From assembly GCA_963691705.1 (NCBI GenBank), contig OY829537.1, positions 64,828,304-64,892,303 on the forward strand: DNA of 64,000 bases, given 5' to 3'. Each line of letters starts with the position of its first letter. Within the stretch, counting starts at the first letter, position 1. The notes beneath the pieces are model-generated. The model worked only from the letters and a program-made list of their open reading frames with translations, was not told the DNA's origin and searched no databases. Source of the stretch: Viola odorata (lineage: Eukaryota > Streptophyta > Magnoliopsida > Malpighiales > Violaceae). The translations under genes were made by a program, and so were the position numbers. This document shows positions 23,678-34,759 of the stretch, piece after piece.

Positions 23678-24929
23678 GAATCTTTTTTTTTTTTTTTTGT
23701 TTCTTTTTTCTCTTCTTTTTTTGTTATTTTTTTTCCCCTTTTTTCTTTTTTTTTCTTTTTTTTTGGAATACAAATACAAACAGCGAGTGAAGCAAGTACG
23801 ATTTCCTTTGTTTTGATTCTTTTGGGTAGTGGCCTTTGATTTTTTTTGCCGCTTCTCTGAGTGTTAGCGCGGACTGTCAACCTTTGAGGGTTTCCTTTTC
23901 GTCTTGCTGATTCGTTGAAATGAACTTAACATGCTTCTGGCCCTTTAGTCGGCCAATTCCATTGAGCACTTACCCATTTGTGAGGAGTTTAGAAGAAGGC
24001 TTTGAAGTGTTTGATAGAGTTGTACATGGTGTACAAGGTATGTGTTTTGAGGGCAAAAAAGTTTTAAAAAATGAAAATATGGAAGAAGAGCAAAAGCAAA
24101 GTCCAATGTCATCTTACCGCTATCCCATGTCTGATGGTTCATGTACCCTGGATATTATGAAAATCTAACCAGCACCTAGTTTAGCATTTACACTCATGAA
24201 AGAAAAAAGGCGTGAAGGGCCAAAATACTCATAGGGATATGTTTGTGATCGCTTACATCTAAACATGCCATGGACATAAAAGTTAACAGACGAGATCATG
24301 CATGTTTATATAATTTCTAAAGGACGCTCAAGTTCTCCTTGACGTGATAAAATGATGAACATGCTTGATCTTAAGGAATGTTAAACATAGGATTTTCAAG
24401 CCAAGCAATATATATTTATTTATCACCATTTTTTTGGCAAAAGCTACGAAATTTAGTAGATATGACGCACACACTCTTGCAACAACATAAATTGTGGGAC
24501 TTTCAAAATCGTGAAAATGTAAATTGCAAAAACATAAATTGCGGAAACGGAAATTGCAAAAATATAAAAGGACAACTTCCCTGAAAAATGAGCTTTGACA
24601 TTTTTCGACACCTTCTTTTGGTCGTCACTCCACTTGCTTGCCTCCAAGTTTACAAGTCTCGTTGCACTTGAAATGAAGAGGGAATTAAATAGTAAATTCA
24701 TAAGGAAAAGGTATCCCGAGATGTTGATTAACGAAAAATGGAAATATTGAAAAGAAGACGTGGGTTGCCTCCCACGAAGCGCCATTGTTTATAGTCGTAG
24801 GCTCGACTATATACAAAAGTATTGTAGGCATCGCCACTACATGAGTAAGCAGGATAGGTCCCTTGTGGGAGGGTGATCATTTCAAGAGCCGGTAGGAGTA
24901 GAGTTGGCGGTCGTGCTAGATCCTTTGGA

Positions 24930-26546
24930 TAGCTCTTCAAAAGTGAACCGTCCGCATTTGATCAATTGCCTAACCTTTCCTTTAAATGCCAAATAGTCTT
25001 CTAGAGTGTGTCCCTGAGCTCCTGCATGGTGCTCGCATGTAACACTAGGGTCGTACCACTTCGGGTAAGGCGGTTGTGCTGGTAGAGTGGGGATGGGCGT
25101 AATTTGTCCAACCGCTAAGAGATGCTCGTAAACCTCCCTTGCAGGGACGGAAAAGAATGGTTGTGGCCCTTGGTCCCCATGGTCACTTCGTTCATTTTGA
25201 TCACTTGGTTTATTTAGCGGGTTGCCCGGTGGTGTGAAAGGTTATTTGTGACCAGGTTGGTGGGAGACCAAGCTGACATCTTCCTTTAAATGAGGTGCTC
25301 TCGGAGATGTTGCCTCTGGCATGGAAATGATGATCCTTCCAGACCTAATTCCTTGCTCAACTCTTTCGGCTACTAGGACCATGTCAGAGAAGCTACTGGA
25401 TGGATTGGAGATGAGGAAGACGTAGTAGGGAGCCTTGAAAGTGTTCACGAAAATTGACAAGAGCTCTTTGTCACTTAGCGGAGGAGAAATTCTGGCCGCT
25501 AATTCTCTCTATCTTTGAGCATAAGTTTTCACGCATTCCTCGGCCCTCTTCTCTAGATCCTGCAGATCAGAACGGTCCAGTGCTATTTCCAAGTTGAACT
25601 TATATTGTTTAAAGAAGGCGTCGGACAAATCTCTCCAAGTCTTGATCCTAACCCTATCCAGACTCATGTACCAGGTCAAGGCATGTTTGGCCAAACTCTA
25701 TCTAAACAAATAGATTAACAGAGGTTCATTATGTATCATCTCAGACATCTTGTTACATTAGATCTTGAGATGAGTCTTGGGGCATTCAATTCTAGTATAC
25801 TTCTCAAATTCTGGGCCTTTGAACTTCAGAGGCATTACGATCCCTGGTACCATGCACATGTCGGCGGGACCCGTAGGGTTGAAGGGGTCAGTTCCTTCAA
25901 TAGCTCTGAGTCTTTCTTCTAACAGGCCCAATCTATCCATGTTTGGCCTTTCTGTGATGACAATGCTAAGACCAAGGGGTAGTAGGGGTTTTGACGTAAA
26001 TGGTGGTTGCGTCGGGTTGACAAAAGGAGGCCGAATTCCCTTAGGATCGGGAATCACGACTTGAGTAGAGTGCCCTTGAGGAGGGCGAAGGCCCTAGGAT
26101 TCCTGATGAATCAGACTTTGACCTGGGTCCAAAGTAAGGTTAACCAAAGAATGTTGCAGCATTGTAGAAGTTTCTCCACCTGTGTTAACTATAGGGTTTG
26201 TGGTGATAGGTACAGTGAAAGGACTTGTCCATTTCCATTGGCTCCTGGGGACAGAAAGTGATTGGGGTCCTGATGACCCAGTGATGGTGGATGAGGGAGG
26301 TCCCATCATTTGACTAGGATCGAAACCGGGTGGGAATTCAGTGGTTGCTTCATCTCGCTCTTTTTCGGCCTGAGCGGCCCTCTCTGTAGTAACCCTGACT
26401 TGCTCTTCCAACTCTGCTATTCTAGCAGCCAACATCTCTTTTGTCTTGGCTTGTTCGGCCATTTTTCGCGCTTGAAGTCTAGTACGGGGAGCCTTGGTGG
26501 AGTAGTTTTCCTTTGAGGAGCTATGGTTAACCTGAAAAATAGACAA
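24930..26546 (-). pseudogene. A: Tat-type gag, broken
   Basis: Four minus-strand frames carry one gag in order. 26546-26094 has a coiled-coil-like stretch (AARIAELEEQVRVTTERAAQ). 26057-25758 has LLEERLRAIEGTDPFNP and DMCMVPGIVMP. 25694-25509 has MAKHALTWYMSLDR, TWRDLSDAFFKQYKFN and DRSDLQDLEKR. 25460-25242 has FVNTFKAPYYVFLI and SFSDMVLVAERVEQGI. A zinc-knuckle-like motif lies near 25060-25005 with C, H, G, H in place, but its last Cys is replaced by Tyr. B's gag (53289-54973) has the same layout, with the Cys kept. Gag would package element RNA in cytoplasmic particles. Stops and frameshifts make this copy dead. Confidence 0.9.
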
Positions 26547-26749
26547 AGAAAAATAGTAAGTACGGGCAAAGCAACCCCGAAGCCTCCGTGCTACTTGTTC
26601 ACTCTTTTGGCCACACTTCCACTTAATACTTTTAGGACGAATGAGAAGATGATACTTCGGTGAAGATATGAAGGAAGCTTTTATTCATTCCACTCGACGA
26701 GATGTGATCTTGGATGCTATCAATGAAACCCACGAATCGGCGCTACGAG

Positions 26750-27190
26750 GGGACGCTGGCCACAACAAAAGAGCGCGCAACTGAAACCGAGAAGAAGTAA
26801 CTGTCCTTGCGTTCTAATTTTTTTTTGTGAGAGATGCTCCACCCAGAAAATTCTGAAATTTAGCATGGGCAGACTTCAGCCTGTTATCAACATCTTTTGT
26901 GTTTTATCCAAGTAGAAACTCTAAGCAAATTGCTTTGATATTGGCCAAGGAAAAATAACGCGTAGCTGAAACCGAGAAGGAGCAACTGTCCTTGCATTAT
27001 GAATTTTTTTGTGAGAGATGCGCAACCTAGAAAATTCTGAAATTTGGTGTGGAAATACTTCAGCCTGTTATCAATGTCTTTCGTGTTTTAGATGAGAGGA
27101 AACTCCGAGCAAATCTCTTTGATATTGGCCAAGGAAAAAGTGCACGCAGCTGAAACCGAGAAGAAACGGTTATCTCTGCGTTATCATCAT
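26750..27190 (-). repeat. A: 185-bp tandem repeat in the leader
   Basis: CTGAAACCGAGAAG recurs at 26781, 26966 and 27150, giving a period of 184-185 bases and just over two copies. Each copy also has GAAAATTCTGAAATT, CTTCAGCCTGTTATCAA and GATATTGGCCAAGGAAAAA. It lies between the primer site and gag. The plus-strand text reads like coding sequence in short stretches, but I recognise no protein. Confidence 0.8.
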
Positions 27191-28280
27191 TTGGTCTATA
27201 TATTTTTTTTTTTTTGTGTTTTCATATCAAGGGTAAGCCTTTTGTGTTTTTTTTGTGTGGGCTCTGTATGTGGTTTATTTTTGAGGGAGGTTGTTTTGAT
27301 TGTAGGCGATAGTCGACTGATATCTTTTGGATGTGCGAAAAAAGGAAAACACGCATTTCATAATTATCCGAATAACTAGGAACTTTGTCATTGATTTTTT
27401 TCGTTGAAAATGGGGGGTACGACCAACATAAGTTTAACCGAGTAAAAGGTAGTAGACACAGTCTAGAAATATTATTACATTGGGCAAAAAGACAAAATTT
27501 AAGGTAGCAGATGCACGATTCTTTTTCTTTTGAAGGCGTCAACCTTGGAAGTTGGGATCCATTTGCTTATACCAAAAATATTCCAACGACGCCATCTACC
27601 CTTTCTGACTCTCCACTTCTTCCATCCCAATCTTGGCCGTAATATCAGGAATGAAATCGGATTTCAACATATCCCCTCGTGCATTGGTTCTCAAGACTTC
27701 TACCCCCGAAAGTATCAAGTGAAAGTAACGTAGGCACTGTCATTTGAACAAAGCAGGATGGGTCTTTGGGGAAAAATAGAAACAGAGTTTAAGTGTCAGT
27801 AGATTGAATGATTCATTTTACTAAGGTTTTTTTTCAATGCATCGTAAAAATTATACATAGAAAAAAACGTAGAAACATGACGACCAAAATTAGGACAAAA
27901 CAAGTATGATACATGTGCTGGGGCTCTGATTCCGACTTTTCTAACTGGCTTGAACGGTTCCCGGATGATACCATGAAAAGGTCCCTAAAGTGTCGTCCAG
28001 TGTCAACCGATTCCTTGCGGAATCAGGCAACCTTTAGACTATCTTTAGGGGTTCATCTGAGTTGGGATTGGTGAACACTACCCAGGACATGTGTCCTAGG
28101 GCGTCACAACTACCCTCCTAATTTGGTAATTGTCCACGGGATGTAGGGCACTATGAAATGCATAAGACAATTGATATCAAAGCCAATAAATAAACAAATC
28201 AGCAATTTATCAAAGCGGGTAAATAAACAAATAAACACCTCAAAAAAATAAAATAAAACCGGCTCCAACCCAAACATTCC
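27191..28280 (-). other. A: untranslated leader
   Basis: This lies between the 5' LTR and primer site and the leader repeats of A. No protein motif was recognised on either strand. The near-LTR portion (27900-28280) has normal base composition, while 27200-27260 is T-rich. Confidence 0.5.
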
Positions 28281-28298
28281 TCAGTGAAGTCGCCAAAC
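28281..28298 (-). other. A: primer binding site
   Basis: The minus strand reads GTTTGGCGACTTCACTGAG straight after the LTR terminus TGCGACA. B has the same site (47153-47172) with one or two changes. TGGCGAC-type primer sites are typical of the Tat/Ogre lineage. I did not assign the tRNA. Confidence 0.85.
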
Positions 28299-30972
28299 TG
28301 TCGCGCCCCGAAAATAAAAATTCACGAGTATACTACGAATCTGAGACCTTACGATGCTCGGCGTAAAAGGACACCTCGCAACATGCAATGAAGTCGCCAC
28401 CCTAATTTTTGTCTCTAGGCTTAGGGAACCTAATCGTCATGGCATAAAAAATAAAAAAATAAAAAAACTAAAGGCACAAAAAAGAGGGTCTAAACCCAAG
28501 AACAAAGGTTCGGGGTTGTAGAAAGGTGTTGGCACCCGAGTCACATCCGAAAACGGTTACCGGTTGATAAGAGAGGTGTTTAAAAGATGTTTGATAAAAA
28601 TGCGTTTTAAAAGGGGGTCCTTAGAGGAATCGTCACTTTAGTCTTTTCCATGATCGGGACCGTTCAGGAATAATTAATCGTTGGACGGGGTTACCGTTTT
28701 CAAGACCGATCGATTATCCCTGATCGTAGTGTGATGGGACTGAATTTTTCGTAAGACCAAATGAGCGCCCTCTTTTTCATCATCGGGCCATGCATGATTA
28801 AATTAATTACTAAGTGATTCTATCATGGATTGCTAACAAAGTACAAACTTAAATAAGAGATATTTTAAAATGATAAACCGATGTGGGATCGAAGCCACCA
28901 AACACATGTAGTCAATATAAGCGGAATTTAAAACAAATGAGCACGACATTTAAAGCGAGTCATTTAAACAAGTTGTTCATATGGATTGATTTTAATTCTA
29001 GAAATTCTATATATCGTGCATATGATTAATATTTACGGAAAGCTTTGAATAAATAAAAGGGAAAGAAAGGCGTACTTTCGAGCGAAGCTTAAATTTTAAA
29101 CCTATAAAATGACAGTGTTAGTGATAGCTTGAAAAATAAATAAGCAGTTTATGAATGCGAGAATTTAAATAAACAGTTGATATATATCGAAAAATTAAAT
29201 AATGGTTTGATGCATACGAAGATAAAAATGGCGATTTGACGCATACGAAAATTAAAACGGCGATTTGACACATACGAAAATTAAAACGGCGATTTGACGT
29301 ATACGAAAATTAAAATGGCGATTTAACGCGTACGAAAATTTAAATGGTGATTTGACGCATGCGAGAAATTTATATGATGACAGTTGATAAGTGCGAGAAT
29401 TTAAATGATGATTTGATGCATACAAAAATTTAAATGATGATAATTGCGAAAAACTAAAGATTTGATGATTTGTAGAAAATTTTGGAAAATTAAAGTGCAA
29501 AAAATTTAAATAGTTGATAGGTTGCGGAGAATAAATTGCAAAAATTTAAACAGTTGATAGGTACAAAATTTTAAAGCGACGGTACGAAAAATAGTCATAA
29601 TAGAATGCCCGAGTATTTAAAAAAAAAACGCGATCCGAGATCTCGGAAAGAATGAAAATGGGTCGGGGCCAGCTTGAAAAATAAAAGAAATGGGCCAGGA
29701 ATAGTTCCTGGCCCAACAAAATCACATTTAATTTCGTGAAAACATAAAAAATGTTAATTAACAAAAAAATTAAAATTCGCTCTTCTCACTCAACGAATCA
29801 ACAAATAAAAAGCATGGTAATTATCTACAGCATGCATATGAATTAATAAGACACAAACAAGCAATTGATTTAATCAAAACCACAACCAAATAATTAATAC
29901 CGAAAATGGCCGAAAAAGAGCAAGAAAATGCTTACAGAAAAAGCTTAAAACTGTGGTGACTATCGCTCAAGATGAGAAATCTGTCAAGGAGGGAGAAGGA
30001 GCAGCTCTTGCTCTATGAATTTGTGTTGAAAAATGGAGAGGGGAGCTCTCTATTTATAGGTGTTTTCGCGAGTGGAGGAGTGTCTCGTCCCCTCTCCCTC
30101 GCGTCCTAGCCCAAGCTCGTCGCTTCCTATCCCATCCGCCATCATCACGCCTAGCCATAGCCCCGCCAGCACGACTAGATCGATGGCTTGCTCCGCTGCT
30201 GCTCGTCGCCACTGTTTAAGTGCACTATGCATGTAAATAGTGAGTCATTGATCTGGTTGACTTTCCTTGGTCAACCAGATCAACGGTGATGATCAACTTG
30301 GCCATTTAACTTTATTTAAATGGTCTCGAGCCATTTTGTGAACAAACATTTTGAATTTTTGAGCCAAAAGCGCCAGCGCGTAGAGAAAAATAAGACGAGT
30401 TTAATAGTCTACAGCGAATGAAGAAAATTCTCCATTTAACTTGTTTATTTTCTCGTTCGGAAACATGAATATGTTCGAATGAAAAATAAATGACGTTACG
30501 ATGAAAATTGCACGTGATGAAGTTGACTGGCGTGAATGAAAAAAGGAGTAGGTAATTGTCAACTGAAGAAATAACGCGTTCGATCAATGGTCCGAGCGAA
30601 CTTACTCGGGTCCAATAAAAGCTCGAACAAAAATAATAATAAAATAAAAAATGCTAAAAAATAAGATAAAATACTAAAAATCCTAAATTTTATGCGATGA
30701 CCTAAAACGGAAAAATAAATAGCAAATGACTAACTGATAATTAAAAATATGATTTTTAAGGCTGAAAATAATAATAATAATAATAATGAAAATACGTGAC
30801 GAAAAATTAAAAATGCGATTTACGACACTGATGACAATAATAACGATGATAAAATGTGACGAGAATTAAAAATGAACTAACGACTATAAATTAATTAAAA
30901 TGACAGTAAGTTAAGTAAAATAACAGAAATGATAAATTCAATTTAAATGGCGTCAAAATTCGGGTATCAACA
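28299..30972 (-). repeat. A: 5' LTR (right copy)
   Basis: In plus orientation it runs from TGTCGCGCCCCG to CGGGTATCAACA, followed by CTGGC. It matches the left LTR over its whole length, except for two missing segments (about 0.2 kb near 29485 and 0.2 kb near 29720) and extra copies of a 29-bp unit at 29225-29340. TATA box on the minus strand at 30051-30060; W-box palindrome at 30248-30283. Confidence 0.93.
30051..30060 (-). promoter_or_regulatory. A: TATA box in the 5' LTR
   Basis: Minus strand CCTATAAATA. This would be the working promoter of element A, since it belongs to the LTR that precedes gag. Confidence 0.65.
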
Positions 30973-30977
30973 CTGGC

Positions 30978-32020
30978 GTCACACATGATCTCAAATGGAA
31001 TTGTCCAGTCGGGGGTACGGATGATCGGGGCAGAGATAAGTTTTGCCTTGAGGGTGTCGAACGAGGCCTTACAGCTCGCATCGAACACGAAATCCACATC
31101 TTTCTACAATAGTTGGCACATGGCTGGGTAATCTTGAAAAAATCCTTGATGAAGCGCCTATAGAAACCTGCATGGCTAAGAAAGGAACGCACTTCATGAA
31201 CACAAGTTGGATAAGGTAGGGATTCTATTACCTCAATTTTGGCCTTGTCTACTTCTATGCCCCTGCTGGAAATGATGTGGCCTAAGATGAGGTCTTGATC
31301 GACCATAAAGTGACACTTCTCAAAATTAAGCACAAGGTTAGTTTCAACATATCTCTGTAAAACCTTCTTTAAATTAGATAAGCATTCAGGAAAAGAATTG
31401 CCATAGACGGTGAAATAGTCCATAAATACCTCTATGTCGTTCTCAACGAGTTCCGAGAAAATGCTTACCATACAACGTTGGAAGGTGGCAGGGGCGTTAC
31501 AGAGGCCAAATGCCATCCTCCTATATGCGAAAGTACTAAAGGGACAAGTAAAGGTAGTTTTGTCTTAATCATCTAGGGCAACTGAGATTTAGTGGAAGCT
31601 AGAATATCCGTCGAGACAACAGTAGTGCGTCATGCCCGCGAGGCATTCCAACATCTTGTCAATGAAAGACAAGGGGAAGTGATCTTTCCTCGTGGCAGCG
31701 TTCAAGCGATGGTAGTCAATACAAACGCGTCATCCGTTCTATATCTGGGTAGGGATAGGTTGACCATTTTGCCCTGTGATGATAGTGATGCCTGTTTTCT
31801 TCGGCACGACCTGGACGGGACTTACCCAAGTATTGTCCGAGATAAGGTAAATGACTCCTGCATCCAACAGCTTAAGTATTTCCTTCTTCACGACCTCCAT
31901 CATAAAGGGGGGTTCAAACGACGTTGTGGCTGACGGACTGACTTGCTGAATCTTCCAAGTGGATGCGATGAGTGCATAGGGCTGGAGACAGTCCTCTGAT
32001 GTCAGCAATGGTCTAGCCAA
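30978..32020 (-). pseudogene. E: reverse transcriptase, broken
   Basis: On the minus strand, 32020-31739 has the RT N-terminus (KKEILKLLDAGVIY, SDNTWVSPVQVVPKK). A shifted frame near 31735-31600 has CIDYHRLNAATRKDHFPL, FIDKMLECLAGM and CLDGYSS. 31516-30978 has MAFGLCNAPATFQRCM, then FMDYFTVYG, LVLNFEKCHFM and RSFLSHAGFYRRFIKDF. FMDYFTVYG is the catalytic box, where the family has two adjacent Asp residues; the second is Tyr here. There are at least two frameshifts. The domain ends at 30978, where A was inserted before RNase H. Confidence 0.9.
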
Positions 32021-32870
32021 TGGCTTGTTTGAACTCCTTGAGTAATGTGACTAACTCATGCTCTTCTTCTGTGTCAAGCTTGTTTGATATAATTACTGGG
32101 AGGGAGTTATTGGGGCCAAGATATGCATACTTGAGGTGCGAGGGCAAGACCTTCAACTCCAGTTTGGGTGCTTGCATAATAGAAGGCGATAGTTTAGTAT
32201 GTTCACAAGGGAGGGGAGAAATAACAAGGGCAACAGGGATAAGAGGGTTCTCCTCCAGGGCAGCAACAACTTCGCGTGGCTCGATTAGAGTTATGAATTT
32301 AGAATCCAAGTTATCCAGTGCTGTAGGTGTGATTCCTATGCCTAGGGAAAGCTACAGATGGTCAATAGAGTATAAGTCAGAAATTTCCTCAACGTCAGGA
32401 TCAATAATATCAATAAATTTAACGCTGGAAAATTCAGAAGGGTAACGCATAGCGTCAAGCATGTTGAATTTAATGATTTTCGCATAGAATTCAAGAGTGA
32501 TAGAGGCGTCATGAACCTTTATTTTTTTCCTAGTAGTCCGAAGGCAAGGCCGGCCTAGGAGTATGTCCAAGGGCTTGGTGGACTCCTCGTCTTCCGTACT
32601 GATCACATAAAAGTCGGCTGGGTATAAGAATTCTCCAACCTGCACCAAAATATCTTCAATAATACCCTCGGGGTATACAACAGAGCGATCGGCCAGCTAG
32701 ATGACAACTCGGGTCGGTTTGAGAGGGCCTAGGCCTAGACTGTTGTATATCGTCAAGAGCATTACATTGATACCTGCACCAAGATCACACATAGCTTTCC
32801 CAATATCAGTGGCACCAATCTTACAAGGGATGATGAGCATCCCCTGATCCTTACACTTTGGTAGAATTCT
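32021..32870 (-). pseudogene. E: aspartic protease region
   Basis: Near 32800-32740 the minus strand reads CDLGAGINVM, matching the Athila protease active site (Asp in DLGA). Downstream, 32648-32352 has GEFLYPADFYVIST and PLDILLGRPCLRT, the flap-to-C-terminal part (the ILLGRP motif is diagnostic). A linker to RT follows (32309-32013). The protease would cut the Gag-Pol polyprotein. A stop near 32698 and a change of frame between the two parts break it. Confidence 0.85.
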
Positions 32871-34702
32871 CCTTTAGATGATGGCTGAAACATTAACACC
32901 CACGCTAATCCTATTCACCCTTGCCAATTTATATTTATTAGTGCACAAAGATTTTAAGAATTTGGCATAGCGAGGAACATTTTTTATAGCCTGCAAAAGA
33001 GGGATGTTAACTTGAACTTTGCTAAACATGTCATAAATCGTACGGTCCTCCTTATCCTTTTTGGTTTTGACTAACCGTTAAGGAAAATGAGGTTCAAGAA
33101 CCTTCGTGATGAACTCCTCGGTGAATTTTTAATTTGCGTCGGTCTTTTTTGGTGAGCCTGGTTGTTTGGAGTGATACACATGCTTTTCCTTTTCTACTTC
33201 TGCCTTAGTCTCTTTCGGGTCAGGTACGGGCTCAAGCAGTTCAATGTCTAGGCCCGACTGCTCGCGGGATGGTATTTGTGTACCATATTTCAGATTAGCT
33301 TCTGGTTGGGGCGACAATCGACCTCCATTCTTTACCTCCTTAATTTCTGTAGTCAAAACACTCAGCTGTTTTTGAATATCAAGCATAAATTTTGTTACCT
33401 CATCGGACGGTGATGCATGAGGTGCTGGTCCTTGAGGAGTCTGGTACTGATACTGTTGGTTATTGGGGTAGTTCGACCGTGGCCTGAATTTCTGTAAATT
33501 GAATGGTGGCTGCTGTTGATTCTGAAAAGTGTGCTCCGGTTGCGGCTGACTAGGCCCAGGCGCTTGAGGATTGTTACCATAACTGAGGTTCGGGTGTCGC
33601 CAGTCATTGTTGTAGTTTTGAGTATATGGTTCATATTTCCTTGGTGCACTGTTATAATTGCCGATGGCATTGACTTGTACTTCATCGGGAATATGGGGTC
33701 ATGCATCCATGGGGTGATCAACAAAATTGCAGAATTCACACCCCTTGACCTTGGCCATGCATCCGGAGGCCATGTTTTGGAGCATTCCCGTGATGGTGGC
33801 CAATTGATTCTCCATAGTAGCTGAGCGAATATCCTGAAGGTTGGTGCTTCTTATTTCTAATGTTATGGCATTCTTAGCCATGAGTTCTATGCTGGCCTTG
33901 GCTTCGGCGGGTGTAAGGGCGGCTAGGGAACCACGAATGGCAGCATCTAGCAGGGCCTTGTCTCGCCCTTGCAGTCCTTCGTAGAAGTACTGGATAAGTG
34001 TATGGTCAACTAGGTTGTAGGAAGGGTAGAGGGCTTGTATTTTCTTGAATCGTTCATAGTACTACCCGAGATTCTCACTATCTTTTTGGACGATGGATAC
34101 CAACTGCTTTCGGGTGACACTAGCCATGGAGCTGGGGTAATACTTGTCCATAAAGGCTTTGAACATGTCGGCCCAGCTTGTAATAGACAACGAGGGCAAG
34201 TCGTAAAACCAATTTCTGGCATCGTCCTTAAGTGACCACATGAAGGCTCTTAGTTTAACGTGGTCGATGTTCACATTAGGAGGTTTCATGGCTTCACATA
34301 TGGAGTGGAGCTTTTGCAGGTGTCGGAGTGCACTTTCCTTGGGTATTCCATGGAACTTGGGCAAGTGGTGAAGGATAAAGAACTTGAGAACCTAGTCATG
34401 TTCCACTACGGGCCATGCTATGCAGCTGGAGGTTGATTCGGTAGTGGCTTTTAGGTCCTCTATGGTCTGGTTGTTCACAATTTCAGTTCCTTCGGCCATG
34501 ATGGGGCGTTCGGGAACACGGTTTTCGGCGTCTAAGTCTGGTAGCTCGATACCGTCAGGGTTATCTAGGTTCGGGGGGTTTTTGTCGGGAATAGGATTTT
34601 CTCTTAAGATGGTAGAAGGTAGTTTGGCTAACTTTCGAGCTAACCTCTCTATTCTATGAATCTCAGGATCACAAGGCACAAGAGTCGGATTAGAGGCCCT
34701 GG
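32871..34702 (-). pseudogene. E: Athila-type gag and linker, broken
   Basis: The frame begins near 34702, where the expected ATG is ATA, then reads PTLVPCDPEIHRIERLARKL and a Pro/Asp-rich stretch (34679-34392). The capsid core is at 34364-34062 (MPKFHGIPKESALRHLQ, FMWSLKDDARNWFYDLP, SVTRKQLVSIVQKDSE). A Cys-rich GCEFCNFVDHP segment follows near 33730, a Q/N/P-rich region at 33739-33395, and the linker (33386-33129, QKQLSVLTTEIKEVK) leads toward protease. It is homologous to F's gag. There are several stops and shifts. Confidence 0.88.
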
Positions 34703-34736
34703 TTATACAAATAAAAGAAAGAATCAGTAACCCAAG

Positions 34737-34755
34737 TCCTCGGCAACGACACCAA
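34737..34755 (-). other. E: primer binding site
   Basis: Minus strand TTGGTGTCGTTGCCGAGGA, an Athila-type site with three changes from F's version. It directly follows the 5' LTR end. Confidence 0.8.
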
Positions 34756-34759
34756 AATT

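Larger units (their letters stand above)
22666..24929 (-). other. A: post-gag region without pol
   Basis: In element orientation this follows gag and reaches the arrays. It should hold protease to integrase in a complete element but shows none of their motifs. It contains a T/C-rich tract (23680-23770), a 122-bp tandem duplication (about 23434-23677), the 3' module (23206-23030) and a CTTGGGGGCAAG hairpin (22890-22901). Lysine-rich open frames on the minus strand around 23465-23880 come from the T-rich tract. Confidence 0.7.
17388..30972 (-). mobile_element. A: Tat-type gag-only LTR element with 3' arrays
   Basis: A is 13.6 kb, in minus orientation, with the target duplication CTGGC at 17383-17387 and 30973-30977. 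On the minus strand the order is 5' LTR (30972-28299), primer site, leader with a 185-bp tandem repeat, gag (26546 to about 24930), about 2.2 kb without pol, a conserved 3' module, two tandem arrays (22665-20470) and the 3' LTR (20469-17388). No protease, RT or integrase motif was found. The gag type, the primer site and the arrays before the 3' LTR fit the Tat/Ogre lineage. A sits in E exactly where RT joins RNase H. Confidence 0.92.

Noticed and set aside
23465..23880. Lysine-rich minus-strand frames that could be nuclear proteins
   Set aside because: They translate a T-rich tract plus a 122-bp duplication inside element A, and have no domain.
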